A DNA stretch of 64,000 nt from Eudorina sp. 2006-703-Eu-15 (lineage: Eukaryota; Chlorophyta; Chlorophyceae; Chlamydomonadales; Volvocaceae). The stretch covers positions 1-64,000 of the forward strand of contig BDSI01000256.1 of assembly GCA_003117195.1 (NCBI GenBank), read 5' to 3'. This document shows, one piece after another, positions 23,701 through 38,600 of this stretch (the first letter of the stretch is position 1; each line of letters starts with the position of its first letter). A program made the position numbers and the translations under genes. The notes under the pieces are model-generated. The model was not told the origin of the DNA. It worked only from the letters and a program-made list of their open reading frames with translations, and did not search any database.

Positions 23701-25362
23701 GTCAGCGTCGCTCCCGCACCCTCCCTCCCTCCCTGCAGCGCAGTATGATTATGTCTACCATTTTTTCTGAATCCCCGCCCACCCGCCCCCTCCACCGCCC
23801 ACCCGCGCCCTGCCCCGCCCACCCGCATCTCCTCCATCGCAACGCGCTGTGCCGCCTCCCGCCGCCGCAGCTCCGCCGCCTCCCGCCTCGCCGCCTCCAA
23901 CGCCTCCTCCGCCGCCCGCCGCTGCGACTGCGCCACCGCGGCCTCCGCCGCCAGCCGCTGCTCCCGCTCCCGCTGCTGCCGCTCCCTCTCCTCCCTCTCC
24001 TTATGCTCCCTCTCTTTCTGCTCCCGCTCCTCACTCTCCTTACGCTCCCTCTCCTCCCGCTCCTTGCGCTCTCTGTCTTCCCGGTCCCGGTCCTTGTCGC
24101 GCCTCTGTCGAGCGCCGGTGGATCCCGATCCAGGAAGGGACCCTAGCCCTCCGTTGGTGTCACCGTCGGCGTCGCTGTCGCCGTCACTGGCGCTCGCCGC
24201 ACTGCCCGCAACGGACGCCGCCGCCGCCGCCGCCGAGTGTAGGAATCCGCCGCCGCCGCCGCTGCCGCCGCGCCGCGCTGCGCGTGCCCGTGTCCCGGGT
24301 TTCGCAATCCCAGTGGTCTGAGTACACGGCTGCGCCGCCGCGGGGCCCGCTGCCGTGGACCCGCCGAGGCCGCCGGCGCCGCGATCCTGTACGGCAACGG
24401 CGACGTCGTTGAGTTTCGCACGCAGCTCCTGGTTCGCACGCTGCAGCTGCTGCAGCTGGGTGAGCAGCGCCGCAACCTCCTGAGGGCGTTCACCGCCGCC
24501 GCCTCCGCCAGCCGTAGCGCCGTGCCCTGCTTCCCGCGCCTCCGCCGTCTCCGCCGCCGCTGCGCGCTCTCTTTCCTGCTGCAGCAGCAGCAGCAGATCG
24601 CTGCGCTCCCGCGCCTCCCGCAGCTGCTGCGCCTCCCGCGCCGCCGCCCGTTGCGCCTCCTGCAGCGCCGCGCACCGCTCCTGCAGCTCCTGCCGCCCGC
24701 GCCGCTCCTCTTCCAACAGCCTCTGAAGTTCGCCCAGCTGCTCAACGGGACTGCCGCGCCCTGCGGCTACGCCTGGGCGGCCGGTTGCTGAGCCTGGGCC
24801 GCCGGCGACGGTTGCGGGGGCTGCGGCTGCTGTAGCAGCAGTGGCTGTGGGGCCTGTGTTGGCGGCCGCGGTCGCTGCGGCCTCGGCTGCCTCCCGCCGC
24901 AGCCGTTCGTTGTCCCGCTCGAGGTCGCTGTTCCGCTGCTGGAGGTCGCTGTTCCGTTGCTGGAGGCTGGTGTGGTCCTGCTGCAGCTCCTGGAACTGGG
25001 TGATGATGCGGGTGGTGTTGACGGCCTGCTCGCGGAAGGCCTCCTGCGGGGCGGGGGGTGGGACGTGGGGTTTCGTAACGAAAACACACAAGCTCAGAAT
25101 GAACCCGATCACATCCAGCACGAGTGCGGGGTGCAGGGTATGGTTGGGGTGGGAGATGTGGCGGGTGATGGGGTGTTGGGTAGCGGAGCGGGTGGTGGCG
25201 GTGGTGTTGGTGGCTGGATGAGCATAGGTTGCTTACAAGGTACTGCTTGAGTTTGGCACGCGATGCCTCTGCCTTTGCCAAGGCTGTTTGTGCGGCCTGA
25301 AGCTCCTCCTCCTTGGCCTTGAGCTTCGCCTCGAGGTCCGCAACCTTAAGCTTCGGCGCCAT
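17798..25362 (-). CDS. Very large coiled-coil, Ala/Gly/Gln-rich protein (3' end unresolved)
   Basis: Exons in transcript order: 25362-25237 (starts MAPKLKVADLEAKLKAKEEE), 25043-23823, 23511-21214, and 20848 to about 18240. Every junction is phase 0 with GT-AG ends. The total exceeds 2,000 residues. The first 600 residues are heptad coiled coil (FQELQQDHTSLQQRNSDLQQ; long RERERKE stretch). Next come Gln/His runs and an AT-hook-like RGRGRPRKE at about 22364-22396. The last exon has leucine-rich helical segments (ASLRQALLLTCHLLPYKTVY, LLLEVFQDIACQALG) between Ala/Gly runs, perhaps helical repeats. After about 18240 the protein-like frame shifts (LAAAERLQLPVELVELLVSR is in another frame), so an intron or indel is missed and the listed end is only the last stop of the main frame. 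The overall plan, N-terminal coiled coil plus C-terminal helical region, is seen in several DNA-damage and meiotic proteins, but I cannot name a family. Confidence 0.75.
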
Positions 25363-25780
25363 CTGTCCGGGAGTCGTCGCATCTACGCCCCTCTAGCCCC
25401 ACGATAAGCTGTCGCTTTCTTTGCAAGCTGGCGACTCCATCTATCATTTGCATTATCTATTACAGATCGGCAATGATGTGTGCTGCGCGTGAGTGGAACT
25501 GTCAGCTGCTGCCCCCAGAGCGCTCAAAGTTTCAGGGAAATGTATCGCAGTTGTCTTTATGTCATCCATTTGAACGATATAGCAATGACTGCAACACGGC
25601 TGAAGGTGTCACATAAAGAAAATCCTTTGTTCGTCAAGTACGGCAAGTTTTGACTTACAAATGACTTCGCGATTGCCAGGAGGTAGTCTTTCCATTAGAC
25701 TCTCTCCTGCTAACCCAAGATAACGACCATTCTCAGTACATGGCCAGTTTGGCATCGTCTTTTTGCACTCCTACCCCGTG
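25363..25780. promoter_or_regulatory. Bidirectional promoter region
   Basis: 418 bases separate two divergent start codons (large coiled-coil gene on minus, EEF1AKMT1 on plus). The segment is clearly AT-richer than the genes it separates, consistent with a shared promoter. No TATA box was placed with confidence. Confidence 0.6.
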
Positions 25781-27912
25781 ATGGACAAACCTAACGGATT
25801 CCTCCAGCGGTAGGTCAGCTCTCAGAAACCACCTGCAGTTGCCGTGTGATGATAGCGCTGTCACCATTGCATGCGTCCCTTTGCGACCTTGACTCCGACA
25901 TATGCGCTACCTGGCCGGCACAGGCATCCGGAGAAGGCCGAGCACAACCAATACTGGTACTCATCGCACACCATACAGAAAATTGTGGAGGTGGGTTTGG
26001 GGTTACTAGGTGGCCCCTCATCCAAAAGCGCGGGAACGTACCGACCTCCCCTGGACAAACCCTCACCGCCTGTGCCACCACTGCGCCTTATGTGCAGGAG
26101 TTGGCCGCGTCCGCCACCCGCGTGGCCTGCTTGTCGACCCCCTCCATTTACTTCTCGCTGCCGGTAGGGCGGTTTGAGGGCGTCGCGGCGCCCCGTGGTT
26201 GTGGATCTGTCGGCTGCGTACGTTCCGCGTACGGTCTATCTCGACCAGCTTCCTCTGCACACACCTCCGCTGGACAGTTCGCCGGGTCGATGCATCGCGA
26301 CCGCTCACCCCCAGCGGGGCGAGCTGTCAGGGACCCCATGGCACAGGCAACCCACCAGGCACCCCGCGTGTGCTGCTTGCTGTGTCGTACCGGCGGCCCG
26401 TCGCCGATGCATCATTTTTCTACAGCGCACCCGTTGGGTGCTCGGTGCGTTTCTGTGATTACCCCGCCCCAACGTCACTGCTGCTACCGTACGCGCTTTG
26501 CGGGTCATGTCGCCTCTGCACTTGAATTGGGTCGCCTCCGGCCTGGCCTGGAATCCATCCATCCATCCATGCATCCATGCGCCCGCGTCCTTTCACCCGC
26601 CCAGCTCCCCGCCACCTCCTGGGGCCGCCACTGACCTGCAGCGGGGCACGCCGCTGCGCACGGACGCCTGGCTCTTCGACTTCGACGAGCAGTGGGCCGC
26701 CGACCCGCACTTTGTGCGCTACGACTTCAACGCGCCCGAGGCGCTGCCCGCCCACCTGCACGGCGCCTTCGACTGCGTGGTCATCGACCCGCCCTTCATC
26801 ACGCGGGAGGTCTGGGACAAGTACGCGCAGGCCGCCAAGCTGCTGCTACAGCCGGGAGGTGCGCGTGCCGGGGTAGAGGGCGGAGTCAGTGGTCGGTCGG
26901 CTGGACAAGGGATCGGCCAGAGACAGGGTAAATAAACCGCGTCTCTTTGAAAAGCTATTATTAGGTCTGATCGCCGGATGACAAGTTCCGCCGGATGACG
27001 GGTCGCCGATCACCGGTTTGCGATGCGCCCGAGAATATGCCATGGGTGGGTTGGGGGGCTTTCCGGCATCGGTGGAGCCGGCGGGGGCGGAGGCGGAGGC
27101 TGAAGGGAACCAGAGGGCGTTCCCCGACCGGGCCTGGTCGGGATGTTCGGCCGCCTGATCGCATCGCATCGCGTGATCGAAGCGCAGCGGTGACGGGCCT
27201 TCATGCGCTGCGCTGACCCCCAGACGGGCGCCGAGCGTAAGCGTCCGTCCCCGGGCTGGCTTTCGCCCGGGATAGGTCAGGCCGACGCCGTGCCTCGTGC
27301 CGTCGGCTTGCCTGGGGAACCCCCCGAGGCTCGCCGTGTCGGCCCCCCACCGGCCGGGTGGGGATATGATATACCCGTCGGGGTCGCAAGGCCTATCTTC
27401 CCCGTTGTCACGCTGATGGGTTGGCCTCTGCGCTGTAAACGTTACGCTGTCCCGGTCACTGTCGCGTGGTGCGTCCCAGCCGTGTCACTGCCGCCACGCC
27501 CCGTCCGCCGGGACCCCGCTGGGACCCCGCGTCGCTCGCCCACCACACATCACCCATCCCCGGCTCCTCCTCTTCCGGATTCTTCCCCCTCACAGCTTCC
27601 GATTTGAAAGGCAAAGCCGCCCTTGCGTCAAGCACCCCTTCCCCCTGCCTTCCCCCTGTCTTCCCTCGTTGCGGTGCGGGTTCGGTTTCGGTGCGGGTTC
27701 GGTTTCGGTGCGGTGCAGGCAAGGTGGTGGCCACGACGGTGGCTGAGAACGCGGCGATGCTGCGGGAGGTGCTGCCGGAGGGCGAGGCGCCCGTGCAGCC
27801 GGCGCCCTTCCGGCCCTCCATCCCGCACCTGATCTACCAGTACAATCTCTTCACCAACTTCCCGCCCGCGGTGCTGTGCCAGACGAACCCGGAGATCCCT
27901 CCGGATGACTGA
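25781..27912 (+). CDS. EEF1AKMT1: EEF1A lysine methyltransferase 1 (EFM5/N6AMT2-like)
   Basis: Five exons: 25781-25809, 25924-25990, 26098-26163, 26642-26858, 27719-27912 (stop TGA). Phases 2, 0, 0, 1 all agree; the product is 190 residues, close to the 214 of the human enzyme. This class I SAM methyltransferase trimethylates a lysine of eEF1A. Family signatures are NQYWYSSHTIQKIVEEL (residues 18-34), RVACLSTPSIYF, FDFDEQWA, the catalytic-loop DPPF at residues 103-106 within DCVVIDPPF, and the C-terminal PSIPHLIYQYNLFTNF with NPEIPPDD. The DPPF motif descends from N6-adenine methyltransferases, hence the older name N6AMT2. The start ATG at 25781 is chosen because its 29-base exon supplies exactly the phase required. 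The 860-base fourth intron contains inverted repeats (see findings). Confidence 0.92.
26859..27718 (+). other. EEF1AKMT1 intron 4 with inverted repeats
   Basis: An 860-base intron. It contains GCCGGATGAC twice (26972-26981 and 26990-26999) and pairable CG-rich segments such as CCCGGGCTGG/CGCCCGGG near 27250-27272. It ends in a GTGCGGGTTCGGTTTCG tandem before the acceptor. No coding sequence supported. Confidence 0.6.
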
Positions 27913-29280
27913 TGGGGGGCCAGGGGGCGGTCTGGTGATGGACCCCACTGGTGGAGGGCCGGGACGGGCCGGGACGGGACGGGACGGACGGACAGACGGA
28001 TGGGCCGTTAGGCTGATGGAGGCATTGGTGGACGGCCTACCGACTGACTGGCTGGCGGAAGAACCGACTGGACCGACCAAGTGACCAACTGACCAACTGA
28101 CTGACTAATGATGGACGCTAGGATGCAGCTAACCCAAGAGGTGTACGGACAGATAGCTATGTAGACAGGGAGAAAGACGTGCAGGTAGGCTGACACACAC
28201 ACACACACACACACAGACAGACAGGCTGAATGAGTGCACGGCGTGCTCACTGCGCGGCTGGGTTGTGCCGAACGAGGAACCCGCCCGAAAACACGGGTGT
28301 GTGCCGGCCTGATCACCGAGGGGGCCCGCATGGACCCATCCATCCATGTAGCCTGCTGAGCATGTACCGGGGGTGCCCAAGGGCGCTTGGGGCCCCGGGG
28401 TCGGGCTGGTGAACGAGGCCCCCGGGGCCGGGCTGCTGAGTCAGGGGCATGTTTGGGATGTGCTAAGTAGGGCTGGTGAACGAGGCCAAGTAGCTCGGCA
28501 GCAGCCGCGTTTCGATGCCGCCGGTGGGTCTGCGGGCGTGACACTGGCAGCGCTTGACACGGGCAGTGCAGAGGAGGTACATACATGCATGCAGGTGGCT
28601 CAAAGCACGAGGCAGGGCTCAAGTCAGGGGGAAGTGCTTGAGAACCGCGGGGGCTGCAGCTGCTGCTGCTGCTGCTGCAGGTCTGGTCCGGTAATAGATG
28701 GGGAGAGCCCTGGGGAGCTTCCCAGCGGGAGACGTTAGGGGTACGGGTCCACCTTGTAACGGTTACATTACAATAGCCGTTTTTAAATCCTTACAGCTAA
28801 TGTGCACAGTGCTTCTGGCGGGCTGGCAACTGGCCGACTGCCGTCGTGGCAGTCGTGAGCAGTCAAGAGCTCGTGACGTGATCTGTGTGAGCAGCGGTTC
28901 GTTGCAGAAGACAACCGCCGCACGGCGCCCTACGGCGCCGTCAAGGACAGCTGAGTTAGGCACGCCATGACAGCATCAGCGGAACTAAAATTAAGGTGTA
29001 ATCCGAGCGCGCCCTGGTTTGCAGAAGCGCCGGTCTGCGCGCCAGGCCTTCACTGGTTGACAACCGAATTCGTTGCGAAAACGTACATACATCTATTGTT
29101 ATGCGCAAAAACATGTAATTCCTAAATTGTATAGGGGAGCGTCGATACTTTGGCTGTTTCGTTTGGGAAGCTTTGGTCTTGCGACTTTGTCGGACTAACC
29201 GCTCCAGGGAACCGCCTTTGCCCTGGCGACTTAGTCTCTCACTGCACCCGGATCCTTCCTTTCCGGGTTGCCTAGGCACC
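27913..29280. other. Intergenic region between EEF1AKMT1 and RPL3
   Basis: The first part shows GGACGGGACGG and GACTGACCAACTGA short tandems, a CA tract (28194-28215) and two copies of GGGCTGGTGAACGAGGCC about 65 bases apart (28403, 28468). TGTAA at 28755-28759 could be the EEF1AKMT1 polyadenylation signal. The final 250 bases are AT-rich and likely contain the RPL3 promoter. Confidence 0.5.
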
Positions 29281-33000
<3,720 letters not shown>

Positions 33001-33255
33001 GCGTCGTCGTAATGATGATAGCCTCTCTCTTGTCGGGTCTCGATGCTGTCTGTGGTGGCGACTGGCGGGGTTTGGGGTCGCATCGGGGCGGGGGGCCGCC
33101 AGGCGCGTGGGGTCGCAGTGGCGGGGAGGGAGAGGTGTCTTCCTGTGACCGTCGGGATGCGTTCTGCGGCGTCTGCTGCCCTCGGGGCCTTTGATGTGAC
33201 CGGACCTCTCCTTCAAAGACTTTTCTTGCCTCCTTAACCAACCGGCTCAATCAAA

Positions 33256-33260
33256 TGTAA
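33256..33260 (+). terminator. TGTAA polyadenylation signal of RPL3
   Basis: TGTAA occurs 256 bases after the RPL3 stop codon. TGTAA is the usual polyadenylation signal in Chlamydomonas and relatives; this is the first one after the stop. Confidence 0.6.
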
Positions 33261-33580
33261 GCAACCCAGACGGGCTTTGGTTTGGCCTTTGTGGCTCGAT
33301 CGGTTATTAGGAGAAGACACGCGGACCACTCTTCCAGCTTAACTCCCCCAAAATAAAAAAAGCTGTTTTCCGTCGCTCGTACGTTAGCACCCAAGGTGTT
33401 TAGATGAGAGCTGCCTGAGCTTCAAAATCGCGCCGTTGCACTGCATCATACCGTAACTCTCTAGGGCACGGCCACTGTCGTGCTGTTCTCGGGGTGGGGG
33501 CCGACGGGTGCATAAACCCGTACATGGGACGGGGATTGCCGGAGGGGGCACCGTGTGGGGGATGTGGGAATGACTTGGTA
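33261..33580. other. Convergent spacer between RPL3 and the TrmL-like gene
   Basis: Short spacer with an A-rich tract (33346-33362). No coding sequence recognised. The minus-strand TrmL-like transcript should end here. Confidence 0.5.
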
Positions 33581-35692
33581 TCACGTTACAGGAGGGAGGG
33601 GGTCGGGTGATCCCGCTTTGGGGCCCAGGGGCTTGCCGTCCCGGTGCGCCGCCGCCACCTCGTGCAGCGTGGGGCTCTGTCGGGCGGTCACGATGTGGCC
33701 TGCGGCCGCGGGGGGTGGAGGAGAGGTCGGGGAGCGGGTCAGGTGTGGGACGTGGAAGAACACTACCTCCCCCAGATTCCCTGCATCCCGACTGCACCCA
33801 ACTGCACCCTGCACCCCTCACCAGCCCTCGCCCGGGAGCAGGGGATCAAAACATGGTGCCTGGTCCCTCGGGGCGATCAGCTGACCACCGGGTCCGTAGG
33901 TCCCTCCCATCCCCGCACACTCGCAGCGCGACCCCGCGCGGCGGCACGAACCCGCGCGCGCCCTCCACTTCCCTCCCCCCCCGGCCCCATGGGCACATGT
34001 ACACATGGGCGCGGCGATGCAGGTACCGTGGCTGGCTGCAGTAAAGGATCGCGAATTCGGAATACAGCTGCCAGGGTGACATGTCCCAGCTCTGCTGCTT
34101 CGCCAACTTCCCCACTGTCCCACTCCACACCGCATCGCGCCCTGCCGCAGCCCTGAGCCCCCCCCATCCGCCCACCTCCGTCATCCCCAACACCCCAACC
34201 CGCGCACGACTCCTGGGCCCGCCAGCTGGGGTCCACCTCCCGCCAATCCCGACTACCCAGTACCCAGTACCCACACACCCCTGACGTCCTGCCCTCGGCA
34301 GTCAGCGCAGGTGTGATACCCTACGTCCACCCTTTTCCTGTACCCGCCCCCCGCCACCCCGCCCCCCGGTCCCCCCCCGCTCTTACCCTCCGTGCCCACG
34401 TCAAGCTGCCGGACGGCCTCGAACAGCCCCACCCCCACCGCCACCGACAGGTTGATGGAGCGCACGTGGGTGTCACGGATGGGGATCTTGACCAGGCAGC
34501 CCCCCGCCGCCACCACGTCCTCGTGCGCCTCGGGGGGCAGCCCGGACGTCTCCGCGCCGAACACCAGCCAGTCGCCCGGCTGGTACCGGAACTCTGGAGG
34601 GGGCCGGTCGGGGTGGGGTGGGGTGGGGGGGCCGGGGGGCTGGTCGGGGTCGGGGAATGAAGGGGAGCATGGCCGCGGCCGGGCGACGAGGGCGGCGGGG
34701 GCAAGGCGGGTTAGGTTGGCGGGTTAGGTTGGCGGGTTAGGTTGGCGGGTTAGGTTGGCGGGTTAGGTTGGCGGGTTAGGTTGGCGGGTTAGGGGAAGTG
34801 GGGAGGTGTAGAGGCAGCGACGTGCTGGCGTGGCAGCTCGCAGGAGATTGCCGTACGCATCAGGGGGGTTTGGGTAGGCAGGGCGATCTCACCCAGCGGG
34901 CACCTGGTGAGCAAAGTTCACAGCCACCCTCCCACTCAGGCAAGCCGCCACCCTCCTCTCTCTCGCCCGTGCCCCCCTCTTTCCCCCCCCCCGCCCAGCC
35001 ATCCGCTCAGGCAGCACCGTCCGGCCCGCACCCCCCAGCTGTTACCGGGGGCTCCGTAGTACGTCTCGCCGTACACCGTGAACGCCACGAGGCGCTTGGG
35101 CCCCGGCAGCTGCCTGAAGAAGCGGAAGAAGGCCGCCCAGCTGGCGTGGGTGTTGACCGCGACGGCGTCCCAGTAGTCGAGGCCGGCGCGTTTCAACCTG
35201 CCGTACAGCAGTACAGTTTCCGGTAACGGTGAGAAGACGACGACACACAGGCAGCTGGGCCTCGGGCAGAGTTTACGCTGCAGCGAGGGCCACGGCCGTG
35301 CCCCCAACGGCACGACCGAAACCCCCGCCCCACCACCCCACCCCATCCCCCACCCGAAACGTCCCCCCGTCCAACGCGGCTCCGAAACCTGTGAAACCCT
35401 TGCAGACACCACCAACGCGATGATGCATATGTGCCAGGCCCGTACGAGCGTTTACACACATTAACAGTATACTGCATGGTACGGCAGAGAACCCTGTGCC
35501 GTATATCCGTATCTCTATGCGGTACCGTACTACTGCGGTACACACGTACTTGCGGTCGTCCAGTTGGAAGCCCAGAGGCGCCACCAGGTGGAGCGGGGCG
35601 GCGGTGGCGGCGCAGGTACGGGCCACGTTGCCCGTATTCTGGGGGATCTGCGGGTGGACCAACACCACCGCCACGTCAGGCCGATGCCAGGC
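33581..35692 (-). CDS. TrmL-like tRNA 2'-O-methyltransferase (SpoU/SPOUT family), 5' end not found
   Basis: Exons in transcript order: 35692-35550, 35197-35046, 34593-34387, 33699-33581 (stop TGA). Phases 2, 1 and 1 all match. The protein has the three SPOUT knot motifs: [20 protein letters not shown] (motif 1), [13 protein letters not shown] (motif 2) and [20 protein letters not shown] (motif 3). [14 protein letters not shown] and [16 protein letters not shown] lie between them in the order of bacterial TrmL, which methylates the wobble nucleotide 34 of tRNA-Leu. A bacterial-type enzyme in an alga probably acts in plastid or mitochondrion; the targeting sequence would be in upstream exons that I could not place between 35.7 and 37.2 kb. 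The C-terminal exon ([20 protein letters not shown]) is specific to this protein. The intron at 34594-35045 holds a 13-bp tandem. Confidence 0.88.
34706..34793. repeat. 13-bp tandem GGCGGGTTAGGTT
   Basis: About seven near-perfect head-to-tail copies inside an intron of the TrmL-like gene. The core GGGTTAG resembles telomere-type heptamers, but the period is 13. Confidence 0.9.
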
Positions 35693-38600
35693 CTGCCTGC
35701 CATGCCGTACCATACGTACGAAAAGGGTCGTACGCACGTACATGTACATGTGTACGGCACGGACCCCACGACCAGACATGGCGGCGTGGCGGGCGCAGGG
35801 TGGTGAGCGCGGGGTGATGGGGTGATGGGATGAGGATGGTGTGTTGCTGTATCATATATATGATGGTGGGTTTGTGTGATGTTCTCGTGCTGTGGGAGGT
35901 GGTGGGAGGTGGTGGGAGGTGGTGGGAGGTGGTGGGAGGTGGTGGGAGGTGGTGGGAGGTGGCGTTAGACCTGACATTGCGGCCGGCTGTCACATGGATC
36001 AACTGCGGGGGAGTGGGGGCTAGACACCACCGCACCGCACCGCACCGCACCGCACCCTGCCCGGCGCACCGTGTCTACCAATTTCCTATGCCCCCCTTGG
36101 CCCTGACCTCACCTGACGGCCGGCTCTGGCTCTGGTCCTGCTTGGGTCGTTCCCCGGGCAGGGGCGGGGGTAATGATTGTCGCCACAGACCCGTCGCCGG
36201 ATGCTGCATCCTCCGCTTGCCCGGTTGTGGTTCCGGAGCAAGTCGGGTCCACCACCGCCCTCACGACCACCGTCCTGCCCCGGCGCGGGCCGCTGCTCGG
36301 ACCCAGGCCGACCAGCGCCGGCTGATGTGTCGTCGGGCTGTGCGGCGCCGCCGGAGGGACGGAGAGGTGGCCCTGTCTGCGCAGCGCGATTCAGAAGGGG
36401 GGACACCGGGGGGAGCGCGCGGTTGGCTGTGCCGTGCCGTGTCGTGCTGTGTCGTGCTGTGCCATGCTGTGCCGTGCTGTGCCGTGCTGTGGTGTACTGC
36501 GACCATGATGTTCGGCGGTCTAGGCATGACCCGAGGCCCGCCTCACCCAGCAACACAGTGACACAGTACTGAGGGGCTGAGAGCTGACGAATGGCAGAAC
36601 CAGCCTTCCGAGGGGAAGGGGCCGGGGATGCGGGGAGGGTGCACCGCCTGGGGGTGTGTAAAAGAGAACTGGGTGTGTGTGTGTGTATGTGTGGTGGAGG
36701 TGTGGGGGGGAGCCCAGCACGGCGGTTATCGGTTTGTTGACTTTTTACGTTTTCGCTGTCTTTATTGACAAAGGGGGGGCCCAGCACGCGGCTCTTGGGG
36801 GGGTTGCCGTGGCCACTGACCAGCCTCGATGCCAGGTCTGTCATCATGTCTCGCCATGGCCCGGCGCACCAGGTGAATCGTCCCGGACTTACGAGCTCGC
36901 AGCCTCCGGGGGAGATGAAACGCGCCGAGGCGCGGATGGGGAGGCGCCGCGGGTCGCAGTGAAGGGCTGGATGTGCGCCAGCGGCCCCGGTGTGCTGCCC
37001 CTCACAAACCGTCGGAGGAGGGACCCCCGGAACGGGAACATTCTTCAAGGGACAGTTGAAAGCTGAATGCCCAAAGAAATCTCTTTTTTGGCAGGCGGAT
37101 ATGGTGTTGGTCTGCGTATCGGCACTGCCAGTCGGCACGAGTCACACTGCGATGAATTGCTGTTCGGTGGGCAAAAGGGGGCAAGAGGCCACGCAGATAG
37201 AGAATAATAGGCCGAATTAACAATTTGTGATTTTAATTTAAACGTGCAGGTCGTTGCCGAGTAAGTACTGGCTGTTAGGCCATATTGCTGCGATCAGCGA
37301 CGTGTGTTTCGGAGCGCTGCTCGCCGGATTCCGCCCTTTTGCTGCAATGTTATCTTTAGGCAGATTTCCTTCATTGATATCTTGTGATTGGTTATTGATA
37401 TGTGATTGCAGACGTTGCTATGGGATGTGTGGGGGAAATGAACGGCAAAGCAAGCAATTGGTTTCATAGTAGGATTACACAACTAGCATGCGTTTCGTAT
37501 TGAGTGACCCATGGTATTATTGACGGGGTGACGGTCTTCTGTGTCTCTTCTGGCGAAATCCTTCGATTCAGGCAGGGCGGATGCACTAGAACCAGCACGA
37601 TTTTCTGTGTTCAGTCACCATCGTATTCTTTGCTTGCCCGCAATTTTCTACAAATATACATGCTTGAGCCTGTTTGAGCACCTAGCAACAAGTAGACGCC
37701 CGCCAGGATTGCAGTATCTACAGTGCTTCAGTTATCTCTGTTCGTATGTGGCCGCGGCATTTAAAGCATCTCGGAATATGATTCTTACCTGTCAGAAAGC
37801 TCGATGTTTTCCGCTGCACTTGTACAGAGCCCATAAGCAGTTTTCACGACTCAAACACGGTAAACAATTGCGGGAGTTTACATCTATACATCCTACGAGA
37901 GAACACTGTTTGTCTTGCTCCTTAGCTGGGACCTCGAAGCCCGTTTATTGTGAATCAAACACTACCGTATAATGTTGCGTCCATCCTCGTTTGGGGATCC
38001 TGATGACACATCATGACCCCTGCCACTCGAAGGTTGATGCGAATATATCAATGACAAAACGGAGGCCCGCCACAACGCGCAGTGCGCGGAATGTCAGTAG
38101 CACACGCATCGCACGCGACTCCGGGACGCATAGGGACCCAATTACTGCCCACTTGGGGCCCCAGGAGCCCCTCAGGCGGCGGTTTCGGTCGACACGTTTG
38201 CTCGGCTGTGTGTCAGGACGTGTCAGGAGAACCAGGAAAGTGGGAGGACGCGTTCTCGCTCCTCGGGGCAGTGTGCCCCGAGTATCCGAAAATGGGTCAC
38301 GTCACTGTGTGCGGCCCAGGGGTGGCCAACACGGCTCCGAGCCAAGTGAGCTTCAGCAGATTAGAGCCGCCAACAACCAAACATGCACCGACAGGGAAAC
38401 CCGAACACGCGCTCACAAGCCGTGCCAGCTGGAAACCGCCCCAGCATGTCGCCCACAGTCAACAGTCAAAAGGGCTCCTCAAGGGCGGCAGCTCCTCCCG
38501 ACGCGGACGTTCTGTTGCTTTCCGCATAGGGGGTGGGTGTGCAGTCATTAGTTCATTACGCATGCCGCGCACACAGTCGCCGAGCGGGGCGCTGCCGTGC

